Positions 16,579 to 25,035 of a stretch of DNA of 33,251 bases are shown in pieces. Source of the stretch: an uncultured Rickettsiales bacterium. GTDB taxonomy: Bacteria; Pseudomonadota; Alphaproteobacteria; RF32; CAG-239. The stretch's first letter is position 1. Each line of letters begins with the position of its first letter. The stretch covers positions 1 to 33,251 of the forward strand of contig URXV01000014.1 of NCBI GenBank assembly GCA_900551865.1, read 5' to 3'. The position numbers and the translations under genes were made by a program. A model generated the notes under the pieces. The model ran no database searches. It was not told the DNA's origin and saw nothing but the letters and a program-made list of their open reading frames with translations.

Positions 16579-17955
16579 CTAACTAAACCTGGAAATCAGG
16601 CGTTGAACGTTGCCGATTTCATGATAAGACATATTGGCAATCAGCTTTTGTTTTTTGTCTTTATTAAATGAATTGGGGATAATGGCATTGGAAAAACCGA
16701 GCTTCTGCGCTTCTTTCAGACGCAAGGTGGGCTGGCTGACCGCCCTGATTTCCCCGGACAGGCCTATTTCGCCGAACACCACCATATCAGCCGGAAGCGG
16801 TTTGTTTGTCATAGACGAGATGACGGCCATGGCAACGGCCAGGTCTGCGGCCGGTTCGGTAATTTTTAATCCTCCGGCAATGTTCAGATAAACGTCATGC
16901 GTGCTGAAATTCATCCCGCAGCGCGCTTCCAAAACCGCCAGTATCATTGCCAGCCGGTTTGAATCCCAGCCGACGACGGCACGTTTTGCTCCGGCATATC
17001 CGCTGTTGCCGACCAAAGCCTGAATTTCTACCAGCAATGGGCGTGAACCTTCGATTCCGGCAAAAACACACGAACCGGAAACGCATCCCTGTCTTTCTGC
17101 CAAAAACAAGGCGGAAGGGTTTTCCACTTCAACAAGTCCGTTGTCCTGCATCTCAAAAACGCCGATTTCGTCAGTAGCACCGTATCTGTTTTTGACTGCA
17201 CGCAAAATACGGAAGTGATGTCCCCTGTCGCCTTCAAAATAAAGCACCGTATCAACCATATGCTCCAAGACGCGCGGACCGGCAATAGAACCCTGTTTGG
17301 TAACGTGTCCGACCAGAAACAGCGTAAATCCCTTTTTCTTGGCAATTTTTATCAGTTCATAAGCGGCTGCCCTAACTTGTGCGACGCTGCCCGGTGTTGA
17401 TTCAACTTCGTCAATATACATAGTCTGGATTGAATCGATAATGACAAGCGTCGGATTTTCCTTTTCCAATGTCGCAATAATGTCCTTAACGCTGGTTGTG
17501 CTGGCCAGACGCACGGGGGCATCGGCCAACCCCAGACGTTTTGCACGGATTCGCACCTGATCAATCGCCTCTTCGCCGGAAATGTAAAAACAGCTGTTGT
17601 CTTGCAGTTTATTGGCCATTCCCGCGCAAATTTGCAACAATAGTGTTGACTTGCCGATTCCCGGGTCGCCGCCGACCAGAATAACCGACCCCGGTACCAA
17701 CCCTCCGCCGGATACGCGGTTAATTTCGGAAAGGTTGGTTACCAGTCTTTTATAGGTTTGGCTTTCTCCGTTCAGAGAAACAAAATCAATCTGGTTTCCC
17801 TGTTTTTTTGCGGATATGTTGGAAAATTCTTCGGTAGGCCTTTTTTCTTCAACAATGGTATTCCACTCGCCGCAGGCGTCGCATTTGCCCTGCCATTTGG
17901 GATATACGGCGCCGCATGACTGGCAGACATAATCGATTGTTGATTTTTTAGCCAT
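16579..17955 (-). CDS. radA: DNA repair protein RadA (branch-migration ATPase)
   Basis: RadA is a RecA-like, DnaB-related ATPase that promotes branch migration in recombinational repair. The 458-residue protein has an N-terminal C4 zinc finger (C11, C14, C25, C28), Walker A GGDPGIGKS (95-103), the family KNRYG motif (about residue 257), and a C-terminal Lon-protease-like domain with GGLKITEPAADLAVAMA and GEIGLSGEIRAV. It starts one base after the mlaF stop behind a GTGGAG site, and precedes cvpA. Identification is secure. Confidence 0.97.
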   Translation of the reverse strand: MAKKSTIDYVCQSCGAVYPKWQGKCDACGEWNTIVEEKRPTEEFSNISAKKQGNQIDFVSLNGESQTYKRLVTNLSEINRVSGGGLVPGSVILVGGDPGIGKSTLLLQICAGMANKLQDNSCFYISGEEAIDQVRIRAKRLGLADAPVRLASTTSVKDIIATLEKENPTLVIIDSIQTMYIDEVESTPGSVAQVRAAAYELIKIAKKKGFTLFLVGHVTKQGSIAGPRVLEHMVDTVLYFEGDRGHHFRILRAVKNRYGATDEIGVFEMQDNGLVEVENPSALFLAERQGCVSGSCVFAGIEGSRPLLVEIQALVGNSGYAGAKRAVVGWDSNRLAMILAVLEARCGMNFSTHDVYLNIAGGLKITEPAADLAVAMAVISSMTNKPLPADMVVFGEIGLSGEIRAVSQPTLRLKEAQKLGFSNAIIPNSFNKDKKQKLIANMSYHEIGNVQRLISRFS

Positions 17956-17956
17956 A

Positions 17957-18724
17957 TTATTTCTCCACTTTTATCGGGCCTTTGGAAGAACCGTTGATAA
18001 ACTGTCTGACATAAGGGTTGGTTGTCTTGTCCAGTTCTTTGACCGTACCGTACCAGATGATTTTTCCTTCATACAACATGGCTATTTTGTCGGCGATTTT
18101 TCTTGCGGACGCCATGTCGTGCGTGATCGTTAATGTCGTAGCGCCTAAATCTTTGGCCGATTCTATAATCAAATCGTTGATAACGTCCGCCATAATCGGA
18201 TCCAGTCCGGTTGTCGGTTCGTCAAAAAAGATAATTTCCGGCCGTGTAATGACTGCCCGCGCCAATCCGACGCGTTTCTGCATACCGCCGGACAATTCAG
18301 ATGGATACAAATCGGCAATGTCTTCGGTAAGGCCGACCTGTCGTAAAACTTTTATAGCCACGATTTTTGCTTCTTTTTTGCTGAACCCCCGGTTTTGAAT
18401 AAGGTCAAAGGCTACATTTTCCCATACCGTCAGGCTGTCAAACAATGCGCCGCCCTGAAACAGCATTCCCATTTTGCTGTGCATACGGTCAATAACATCC
18501 GGGTTTTCGTTGACGATTTCTATGTCGTCAATTTCAATTGAACCGCTATCGGGAATAAGCAGTCCCTGAATACACTTGATTAAGACCGATTTTCCTGTCC
18601 CTGAACCGCCGATGACAACCAGCGATTCCCCTTTGTACAAGTCAAGGTCAACACCATTCAGAACATGTTTTTTTCCGAAACTTTTATGCAGGTCTCTTAT
18701 TTTGATTTTTATTTCCTTTGCCAT
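17957..18724 (-). CDS. mlaF: MlaF-type ABC ATPase (phospholipid/organic solvent transport)
   Basis: ATP-binding subunit of an MCE-type transporter that moves phospholipids between the membranes. The 255-residue protein carries Walker A GGSGTGKS (about 38-45), the MlaF-specific QGGALFDSLTVWENVAF block, the signature LSGGMQKRVGLARA, and Walker B EIIFFDEPTTGLDP. It starts 12 bases after mlaE, with which it forms the membrane core. The MCE protein MlaD and periplasmic MlaC are not in this window. Confidence 0.93.
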   Translation of the reverse strand: MAKEIKIKIRDLHKSFGKKHVLNGVDLDLYKGESLVVIGGSGTGKSVLIKCIQGLLIPDSGSIEIDDIEIVNENPDVIDRMHSKMGMLFQGGALFDSLTVWENVAFDLIQNRGFSKKEAKIVAIKVLRQVGLTEDIADLYPSELSGGMQKRVGLARAVITRPEIIFFDEPTTGLDPIMADVINDLIIESAKDLGATTLTITHDMASARKIADKIAMLYEGKIIWYGTVKELDKTTNPYVRQFINGSSKGPIKVEK

Positions 18725-18736
18725 ATCTGCCCCCGT

Positions 18737-19528
18737 TTATCTGGAAAAGAACATTTCCGTAATGAGATAGTTGAAAATCAAAATCAGGATTGATGAGGAA
18801 ACGACGGCGTTGGTCGTAGCGTTGCCGACGCCCTGTGCACCGCCTCTGGACTTGTAACCGTGGTAACATCCCATCATTGAAATGATAAATCCGAAAACGG
18901 CCGCCTTGACCAGACCGGACACAATGCCGATAATCTGCAAATCCTGAAAAGTTGCCGTAATATAGTTGGCAGGGTTAAATCCCAGTTTGTAAACCCCTAC
19001 GACATATCCGCCGAAAATGCCGATAATGTCGCCAATTAAGACTAACAGCGGCAAAACCAGCAACCCGGCCCATAACCTCGGAGCAACCAGATATTTAAAT
19101 GGATTGGTAGACAAGGTAACCAAAGCGTCAATTTGTTCCGTAACGCGCATGGTTCCGATTTCTGCAGCCATTGCTGCGCCGATTCTTCCCGCGACCATAA
19201 GCGCCGATAAAACCGGAGCCAGCTCGCGTGTAACCGAAATTAAAACTACCGAGGCGATAACACTTTCCGCCTTAAAGCCGGAAAAGCCTGAATAAGTTTG
19301 CAAAGCAATAACCATACCTGCAAACAGGGTCGTCAGTCCCACCACCGGTAACGAATAAAAGCCTATATCCAAAACCTGTTTAAAAAACAGCTTAAAATAA
19401 AACGGCGGAACAAAACAGTGATATATTGCTTTTAATATAAAAGACGTCAAATCACCCAGCGATGATAAGAACTTAACTAATGGTTTTCCAAGAGTTCGCA
19501 AAAAAACTTCACCTAAACGCATTATCAT
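18737..19528 (-). CDS. mlaE: MlaE-family ABC permease
   Basis: The inner-membrane permease of the Mla-type lipid transporter. The product has five to six hydrophobic helices, with the family blocks GLTTLFAGMVIALQTYSGF, RELAPVLSALMVAGRIGAA, EIGTMRVTEQIDALVTL and GCYHGYKSRGGAQGVG. An in-frame ATG at 19552 is eight codons upstream but lacks a ribosome site. The ATG at 19528 has CGGGGT eight bases before it, so I prefer that start (263 residues). It sits between hprK and mlaF in the minus-strand run. Confidence 0.92.
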   Translation of the reverse strand: MIMRLGEVFLRTLGKPLVKFLSSLGDLTSFILKAIYHCFVPPFYFKLFFKQVLDIGFYSLPVVGLTTLFAGMVIALQTYSGFSGFKAESVIASVVLISVTRELAPVLSALMVAGRIGAAMAAEIGTMRVTEQIDALVTLSTNPFKYLVAPRLWAGLLVLPLLVLIGDIIGIFGGYVVGVYKLGFNPANYITATFQDLQIIGIVSGLVKAAVFGFIISMMGCYHGYKSRGGAQGVGNATTNAVVSSSILILIFNYLITEMFFSR

Positions 19529-19573
19529 TTTAATTACCCCGGTATATTGCATTTATGACTTATAATAAAGCGC

Positions 19574-19999
19574 TTAACTTATTATGCCACTTATTTTTGT
19601 TATAATTTTATAAACTGTAGAACATTCAAACGGATAAAGCTTTAATTTTGTAACGGATACCCCCAACAAATCGACAGTTTCCGGCAATGGCAGCCGCTCA
19701 AGCTCATTTTTGTCGGTGCAAAGTTCTGCGCAAAGAGCTATTTCTGCTTCTTTGGCTGCTGGAAAGTTTCCGATTCCCACATTCCTTATCTCTAATTTTC
19801 CTGAAATTGCTTCAGGGGCGGAACCGTACACTTTTCCGTTTTTTAATACAAGGTCAACTCTGTCGTCGGCAACCAGTTGTGCTTGGCTTTCCATAATCAT
19901 CCGCAACGCCAAATCCGATTTTCCGCTGCCGGATTTTCCGGTCAGCAAAACACCTTTGCCGTTCAGGCTGACAAGTGTGGCATGAATGTTAACCGTCAT
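19574..19999 (-). CDS. hprK: Short-form HPr kinase/phosphorylase
   Basis: HprK phosphorylates a regulatory serine of HPr in the PTS. This 141-residue form lacks the N-terminal domain of the Firmicutes enzyme, as is normal in alphaproteobacteria. Visible are the P-loop GKSGSGKS (21-28), VADDRVDL (about 44-51) with the family aspartates, LEIRNVGIG, and the later LPLPETVD. No HPr or EIIA gene lies nearby. The usual alphaproteobacterial neighbours (a sensor kinase/regulator pair and PTS genes) are replaced by tsaE upstream and mlaE downstream. The start overlaps the tsaE end by 11 bases. Confidence 0.92.
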   Translation of the reverse strand: MTVNIHATLVSLNGKGVLLTGKSGSGKSDLALRMIMESQAQLVADDRVDLVLKNGKVYGSAPEAISGKLEIRNVGIGNFPAAKEAEIALCAELCTDKNELERLPLPETVDLLGVSVTKLKLYPFECSTVYKIITKISGIIS

Positions 20000-20459
20000 A
20001 TTCCAGCGCCTCTAAACGTTTTCTTTTATTTTCGCCTGATACGGAAACGTCAAAATACCGGACGGCTCCTTTGGTAGAAATGGTTATTTTCCAAATGTCT
20101 TTGGGCAGTAATCCGCCGATTTTTTCCGGCCATTCGATTAAATTTACGCCGTCATAAAAGGATTCTTCAATGCCCAACTCATAAGCTTCTTCGGGAGATT
20201 TAAGACGGTACATATCATAATGGTATATTTCGAAATTACGCCCCTCATACGATTGTACCAGAGTAAAAGTCGGGCTGGGAACTTCCTCTGCACTGCTTAA
20301 ATTTTGAATAAAAAAGCGCGAAAAAGTGCTCTTTCCTGCGCCAAGTGTGCCGTATAAAGCAAAAATATCCCCCTTTTGCGCCACATTGCTAAAACAGCAG
20401 GCCAGTCTTTTAGTATCTTCTTCCGTTTTGCATTCAAATGTTCTTTTGTATTCTGTCAT
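19989..20459 (-). CDS. tsaE: tRNA t6A biosynthesis ATPase TsaE
   Basis: TsaE is the ATPase that resets the TsaB-TsaD complex during threonylcarbamoylation of A37 in ANN-decoding tRNAs. From the ATG at 20459 the protein is 156 residues, the normal size. The Walker A GTLGAGKST is at 37-45, followed by SPTFTLVQ and HYDMYRL and then NLIEWPEKI. A longer in-frame opening exists up to 20681, but its extra 74 residues lie inside the nuclease-like gene and have no family match, so I reject it. It follows that gene by one base and overlaps hprK by 11. Confidence 0.95.
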   Translation of the reverse strand: MTEYKRTFECKTEEDTKRLACCFSNVAQKGDIFALYGTLGAGKSTFSRFFIQNLSSAEEVPSPTFTLVQSYEGRNFEIYHYDMYRLKSPEEAYELGIEESFYDGVNLIEWPEKIGGLLPKDIWKITISTKGAVRYFDVSVSGENKRKRLEALEYDG

Positions 20460-20460
20460 T

Positions 20461-21327
20461 TTATTTAAACCATGAGCCAAAATCAAAAAATCCGCCGCCT
20501 TTGGAAACAGTTGTCCGTTTGATTGTAAAATCGTTGCGGCGGCGCTTAATGTCGCGCCAGTCTTCCGGTGCATAAAATGTCCCCTGCCATAAGCCGGAAG
20601 ATTCGCTTTTGGCCTTGGCTTCATAAGGGCGATATATGTCAGATTCTCTCGTATTTGCCAAAGCCCATCCGGCGCCGACAAGTCCGGCGCCTATGTCATA
20701 TTCTCCCCAAACGCATGTAGCCAAATCCTGTCCGTTGGGTTCTATTTTTAACAAATAACAGTCAATGGGATTGTTATCTATCCAGCCCCGAACCCATGAT
20801 GCGGCTTCTTCTCCGCAGTTATATGAGCTTCCGTTGGCATCTGAACAAATCTGGTCGTTATCGGGCGCGTCAACGCCAAACAGACGGACATAGCGCCCGC
20901 CTATATAAAAAACATGCGCATGTATAACATTAGCGCTTCCGCTTATTTTAGGATAAGCCGAAGGGTCAAACCCGGTCTCTCTTTTCTTTTTCTGTTTTTG
21001 TCTGGGTGTTTTTTCCTGTTTTGACAAGCTTCGGCTTTTTTCCAGTTCATAATCCAGTCGGGCATCAATAATTTCTTTTTCTTGTCCGACCGTTTCGTTA
21101 TGCGTAGAGTATAAAGCATAGGCCAGTCCTGCTGCCGTCAGCGTAATCCAGAAATTATATTTGGGAAGCTGCTGGACAATGGCAATATAAGCCAAGGTAA
21201 TGCCGCCGACAAGTATGCAAAAACCGATAGCCTGCCATACTTGTTCCCCGCCGTGGATAAGCCGTGCGCCGATAAATATAAAAATAAGCGCAACAATTCC
21301 GCATATAATTCTTTTCAACCAAAGCAT
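20461..21327 (-). CDS. Membrane-anchored thermonuclease-like protein
   Basis: A 288-residue protein with two or three N-terminal membrane helices (about 5-24, 32-52, 58-74), a charged Lys/Arg-rich linker (about 80-118) and a staphylococcal-nuclease (TNase) fold domain (about 130-260). RLFGVDAPD (148-156) matches the region of nuclease Arg35 and its metal aspartates, and CGEEA (171-175) that of Glu43. Where the second catalytic arginine (GRxLA in active members) is expected, the sequence is GQDLA (Q200). Activity is therefore doubtful. The ATG at 21327 has GGAG seven bases before it. The gene is directly followed by tsaE. Confidence 0.85.
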   Translation of the reverse strand: MLWLKRIICGIVALIFIFIGARLIHGGEQVWQAIGFCILVGGITLAYIAIVQQLPKYNFWITLTAAGLAYALYSTHNETVGQEKEIIDARLDYELEKSRSLSKQEKTPRQKQKKKRETGFDPSAYPKISGSANVIHAHVFYIGGRYVRLFGVDAPDNDQICSDANGSSYNCGEEAASWVRGWIDNNPIDCYLLKIEPNGQDLATCVWGEYDIGAGLVGAGWALANTRESDIYRPYEAKAKSESSGLWQGTFYAPEDWRDIKRRRNDFTIKRTTVSKGGGFFDFGSWFK

Positions 21328-21368
21328 GGCATCTCCACTGTGTCATTCCTCTGCATATAAAATGCTCT

Positions 21369-23114
21369 TTAATCGTAAAGATTTGGTAAAATCTTTTCGT
21401 TTTTGCCTGTGTTTATTTTTTGTTTGTCTGCTTTTTTCAAAGCAGTGATAAAAGCCGTAGCATCAAAAAAGGTTTCGTTATCCGAATATAAGAGCTGATT
21501 AAGCAGATTTAGCTGTTGCGAAAAGCCTTCGCTGCCGGATTTTTCGGCAATTATATTAAAATTTGCAATATTTTCATCGCCATATTTTACTTTAGCCCAT
21601 TTCAGCAGAGATTTTTTAGCCGTTTTATAGTCGTTCCTTTTTATAGCTTTGATGACTTCATCACGATATATACGGGCATGATTTTTTTTGCGGCGCATTA
21701 ACATCAAAAGGGTAAAAGCAAAAAGAACAAAAGAGATAAGAGCATATAGATAAAAACTTCTGCTGTTCTTCGGAAGAAATGGAGGTTCGTTTTGGTTCTG
21801 CCGCGGCAGAGGCTGGGCATTATTCTTGCCTGTATCATCTGCGGAGATTGCAGGAAGCGAAGATGGAGCTTTTTCTTCCGTCTGTTCTTCTGGGAGGTTT
21901 GTATTAGGGGCAATGTCAATAACTTCTGCAGGAAGTGTTGTTTTTTCAAACAACCCGCTGTTTACATTAAACCATTCTATTTCCTGTTGGGGCAGTTTAA
22001 ATTTTCCTGCCTTTTCGGGAATATAAACAACATTGATGGTTGCAGTTGTAACAAGTTGTCCGTCAACGGCAGACATGCTTGTTTCCGGTTTTTCCGGATA
22101 CTGCTTGAAACCTTCTATGTCGGGAAATTGTAAAGCAGGAAACATGTCTTCGGGCAGCCCTGCTGCCGTTATGGTTATTTTTCGGCTTAAAGCTTCTCCC
22201 GCTTTAAATTGCGTTTGTGAAGACCATTCAGCCTGCATTGTCAGATTGCTCAAGGGAAGCCATACGCCTGAAAATCCGCTTGGTTTAGGTTTAATGGTAA
22301 TGTTTTGCGGTTTGGTTCTCATGCGGACAGGAACTTTTTGCCCGAAAGCATTGCGAAAATCGACGCCAAAAGTCATCAAATCATCATGAAAATCAGGAAA
22401 TCCGAAATCAACGTTTTTGATATAAAAGCCGTTGAATAAAAACTGCGGAGCGGAAATTTTGCCGCTTTTAAGGGGAAATGCAGCAAAAGCATAAGTTATA
22501 ACGTTCATGTTTTTTCCGTTTATAACGTCTTTTTTGATAAAAGGCTTGTTAGAAAGAGGCGTAATGGTCCAGTTTTTTTGCGTTTCATCGCTGATGTCAA
22601 GAGAACTGCCCTGCAGTCCCAGACTGTCATAAATTGTAACCAAAACAGTCAACTGTTGCTGAACATAAGGGGTTTCCGGGCTGAATGTCTGTTCAATTTG
22701 AAAATACGGCGAATTGGAATTTTCCTTGCTGTCGGGAACAAAAGCGATATTTGAAACTTCTTTTACTTCAACTTCGGCATAATTTGAACTTAATCCGCCG
22801 AGTTTAATCGGTTTTATGGTAATTTTTCCTGTTTTAAGCGGTTTTAAGCCAATCGTCCACCTTTTGGTTTGTGTCAATGTTCCGTTAATATAATTTATTT
22901 GCCGGGCAGCATAATTGGAAACAATCTGAAAATCCTGTTGCAAAGCGCTCAAATCCGGATTTTCGTCACTGTCACCGTTATAATCAATAGTCAAATTTAG
23001 GGTATCGCCCTCTGACATAGCGCTCTTGTCCAAATTAATGTTTATTTCTGCCGCATAAACGTGGAAAGCAAATAAACAGCCAAAGAAAAAAGTAAACAGG
23101 TTAAATATTTTCAT
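21369..23114 (-). CDS. batD: BatD-family membrane protein
   Basis: BatD is the large periplasmic component of the Bat (Bacteroides aerotolerance) cluster. The 581-residue product has a signal peptide (about 1-21, ending YAAE), a beta-rich periplasmic body with the family opening (DKSAMSEGDTLNLTIDYNG, FQIVSNYAARQI) and GKITIKPIKLGG, a Pro/Gln-rich stretch around 410-450, one membrane helix (about 456-476), and a cytoplasmic helical tail. The start overlaps the end of the batB/batC fusion by 14 bases. The molecular function of BatD remains unsettled. Confidence 0.92.
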   Translation of the reverse strand: MKIFNLFTFFFGCLFAFHVYAAEININLDKSAMSEGDTLNLTIDYNGDSDENPDLSALQQDFQIVSNYAARQINYINGTLTQTKRWTIGLKPLKTGKITIKPIKLGGLSSNYAEVEVKEVSNIAFVPDSKENSNSPYFQIEQTFSPETPYVQQQLTVLVTIYDSLGLQGSSLDISDETQKNWTITPLSNKPFIKKDVINGKNMNVITYAFAAFPLKSGKISAPQFLFNGFYIKNVDFGFPDFHDDLMTFGVDFRNAFGQKVPVRMRTKPQNITIKPKPSGFSGVWLPLSNLTMQAEWSSQTQFKAGEALSRKITITAAGLPEDMFPALQFPDIEGFKQYPEKPETSMSAVDGQLVTTATINVVYIPEKAGKFKLPQQEIEWFNVNSGLFEKTTLPAEVIDIAPNTNLPEEQTEEKAPSSLPAISADDTGKNNAQPLPRQNQNEPPFLPKNSRSFYLYALISFVLFAFTLLMLMRRKKNHARIYRDEVIKAIKRNDYKTAKKSLLKWAKVKYGDENIANFNIIAEKSGSEGFSQQLNLLNQLLYSDNETFFDATAFITALKKADKQKINTGKNEKILPNLYD

Positions 23115-25035
23115 CTCTATATCTGTCCTTTACATATTCTTTTTTTATAAATTCACGCAGCAACCCACCCGGATCTTCTGGAATTTCCCGATATTGCCTC
23201 TGCATCATAATTGCTTCGCCGTCATATTGCTCATTTTCGTTTCCCTGTTGAGCCCTGACCAGATTGACGGATTGTTCCTCTTGTTGTCTTTCTTTTCCGT
23301 TATTATCGTTTCCTGGAGTATTTCTGCTCTGGGTTTCGTCCTCTCCCTCAAGGGTGGCCTCAGCCGGCTGTTGCTTATGTTCACTGTTTTTTTGAAAACT
23401 GGTTTCATCGCTTTTTTCAGAATCTGGCCGTGTTTTTTGCTGTTGTCCTTCGGGATTTGTTTTTGCGTTTCTGTTTTCTTCATCTGCTCCGGAAGCGGTA
23501 GAATTGCCCTGTTCCGTTTTAGGAGAGGCTTCCGGTGTGTTTTTATCATTTTGCTGCGATTGGCTTTGACTCTGTCCGTTTTGGCCGGTTTGATTTTGAG
23601 AAGACTGTTCTTGTTGCTCTTGATTCTCTTTATTGCTTTGCGGCGGTGGATTGTTATTTGAACTTTGGTCTTGTCGGGACTTCTGTTCTTGCGCATCGTT
23701 TGTAGAAGGATTTTGCTGTTTTTGATTATTGCCGCACTCAAGAACGGAGGGGTCTTGTTTTGCTTTTTCAAATAATTCATTTATAATCGTAAGGTTATAT
23801 TCGGCATCGCTGTTTTTTGCATCAGCCTCAAGCGCTTTGGCAAAAGCTTCTTTTGCTTCATTGTATTTGCACATTTTTGTTAGAATAACACCCTGATTAT
23901 AAAAAGAAAGGCTGCTGTTGGATTTCTGAAATTCTTTTAAGGCATCTTCTGGCCTACCCTGTTTGTAAAGGGTTGCTCCTATCCAGTCCGCGTTCTTAAA
24001 AAACTTGAGAGCCTGTTCATATTGCCCTTTTTGGAACAGTCTGAGACCTTCCTGATCATTATTCAGAAAAAATCCGGCATAAGCCTGCAACGGAAACAGC
24101 AATAAAACAAGAACAATCATTCCCCGCCGAAAAAACATCAAAGTGCAAAACAGGGGAATAAATAACAGATAATATCCGTAGTCTTCAAAATCAGAACGCA
24201 TATTTTGGCTGCGTTTAATTCTTTCCTCGTTAATTTTTGCAATCTCATTGACAAGTTTTTGCGTATTTGCACTTCTAACGCTTAAATAGACGCCGTTTCC
24301 GGTATCTGCCAAGACTTTGAGCTTTTCGTTTCCTGAAAATGAAGTATCAATAACATGAACTTTGTAATTAAGGGCAGATACTTTTTTGACGTGTTGTAAT
24401 GCCAAATCAAACCGCTGCCCGACGTCGGAAGTAAATAAAATAATATTGCCCTGCGCATAACCCGCGGCTTTAAATCGTTCAATTGCCAAATCAATAGCCC
24501 GGTCAAGCCGGTCGCCGCTGTCCGGTACAATGTCCGGTTTGATTTGCGGCAAAAGGTTTTTTAATAATTTGACATCGTCAGCAATCGGCGTAATGACATA
24601 CGGTTCCTCCGAATATACTTCCAGGCCGAACTGCCCCTGCGGAATGTGTTCTGCCAAATCGGAAATCATAAATTTAGCCCGGTCAAGTCTGGAAGGCGTG
24701 ATATCCGTAAGTTGCATATCCTGCGCCAGACTGAGGACAAACATATTCGGATTTTCTACGGCAAGGGAAGGAATTTCCGTTTTTTTCCATGCCGGCCCGG
24801 CAGCCGCAATGGCCGCCACGGCCAATCCCGTATAAATGAGTTTTTTTACGGAAAAATGCCTTTGTCCGCTGTTGCTGACCAAAAGGAAATTTAACAAATT
24901 TTTATCACAAACATCTGCCCACGACGAAGCATTTCCTCCCGTTTTTAATTTCTTAAAAAACAAAAGCAGAGGAAGCAGCAGAAAACATAAAAGCCACGGG
25001 CGCAAAAAATGAAAATTTTGGAATAACTCGTTCAT
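23101..25035 (-). CDS. batB: BatB/BatC fusion: VWA domain, TPR repeats and Gln/Asn-rich tail
   Basis: Residues 1-320 are BatB-like: two N-terminal helices (about 11-28 and 64-80), a von Willebrand A domain (about 94-265) and two C-terminal helices (about 286-320). Residues 321-430 hold tetratricopeptide repeats of BatC type, such as YNEAKEAFAKALEADAKNSDAEYN. A disordered Gln/Asn/Ser-rich region spans about 435-600. The protein ends with a BatC-like REIPEDPGGLLREFI. In the VWA domain the metal motif DxSxS (DLSxSM in relatives) reads SLAQDM (102-107), so the MIDAS site appears lost. The start overlaps batA by 4 bases (ATGA). Fused BatB/BatC is known in proteobacteria. Confidence 0.92.
   Translation of the reverse strand: MNELFQNFHFLRPWLLCFLLLPLLLFFKKLKTGGNASSWADVCDKNLLNFLLVSNSGQRHFSVKKLIYTGLAVAAIAAAGPAWKKTEIPSLAVENPNMFVLSLAQDMQLTDITPSRLDRAKFMISDLAEHIPQGQFGLEVYSEEPYVITPIADDVKLLKNLLPQIKPDIVPDSGDRLDRAIDLAIERFKAAGYAQGNIILFTSDVGQRFDLALQHVKKVSALNYKVHVIDTSFSGNEKLKVLADTGNGVYLSVRSANTQKLVNEIAKINEERIKRSQNMRSDFEDYGYYLLFIPLFCTLMFFRRGMIVLVLLLFPLQAYAGFFLNNDQEGLRLFQKGQYEQALKFFKNADWIGATLYKQGRPEDALKEFQKSNSSLSFYNQGVILTKMCKYNEAKEAFAKALEADAKNSDAEYNLTIINELFEKAKQDPSVLECGNNQKQQNPSTNDAQEQKSRQDQSSNNNPPPQSNKENQEQQEQSSQNQTGQNGQSQSQSQQNDKNTPEASPKTEQGNSTASGADEENRNAKTNPEGQQQKTRPDSEKSDETSFQKNSEHKQQPAEATLEGEDETQSRNTPGNDNNGKERQQEEQSVNLVRAQQGNENEQYDGEAIMMQRQYREIPEDPGGLLREFIKKEYVKDRYRDENI

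Noticed and set aside
20460..20681. N-terminal extension of TsaE by 74 residues
   Set aside because: It lies wholly within the nuclease-like gene. The start at 20459 gives the normal family length and a tight one-base spacing.
23205..23780. A 191-codon minus-strand frame inside the BatB/BatC low-complexity region
   Set aside because: It is the same CAA/AAT-rich DNA in another frame, Lys/Arg-rich, with no start context. The main frame continues to a conserved BatC ending.
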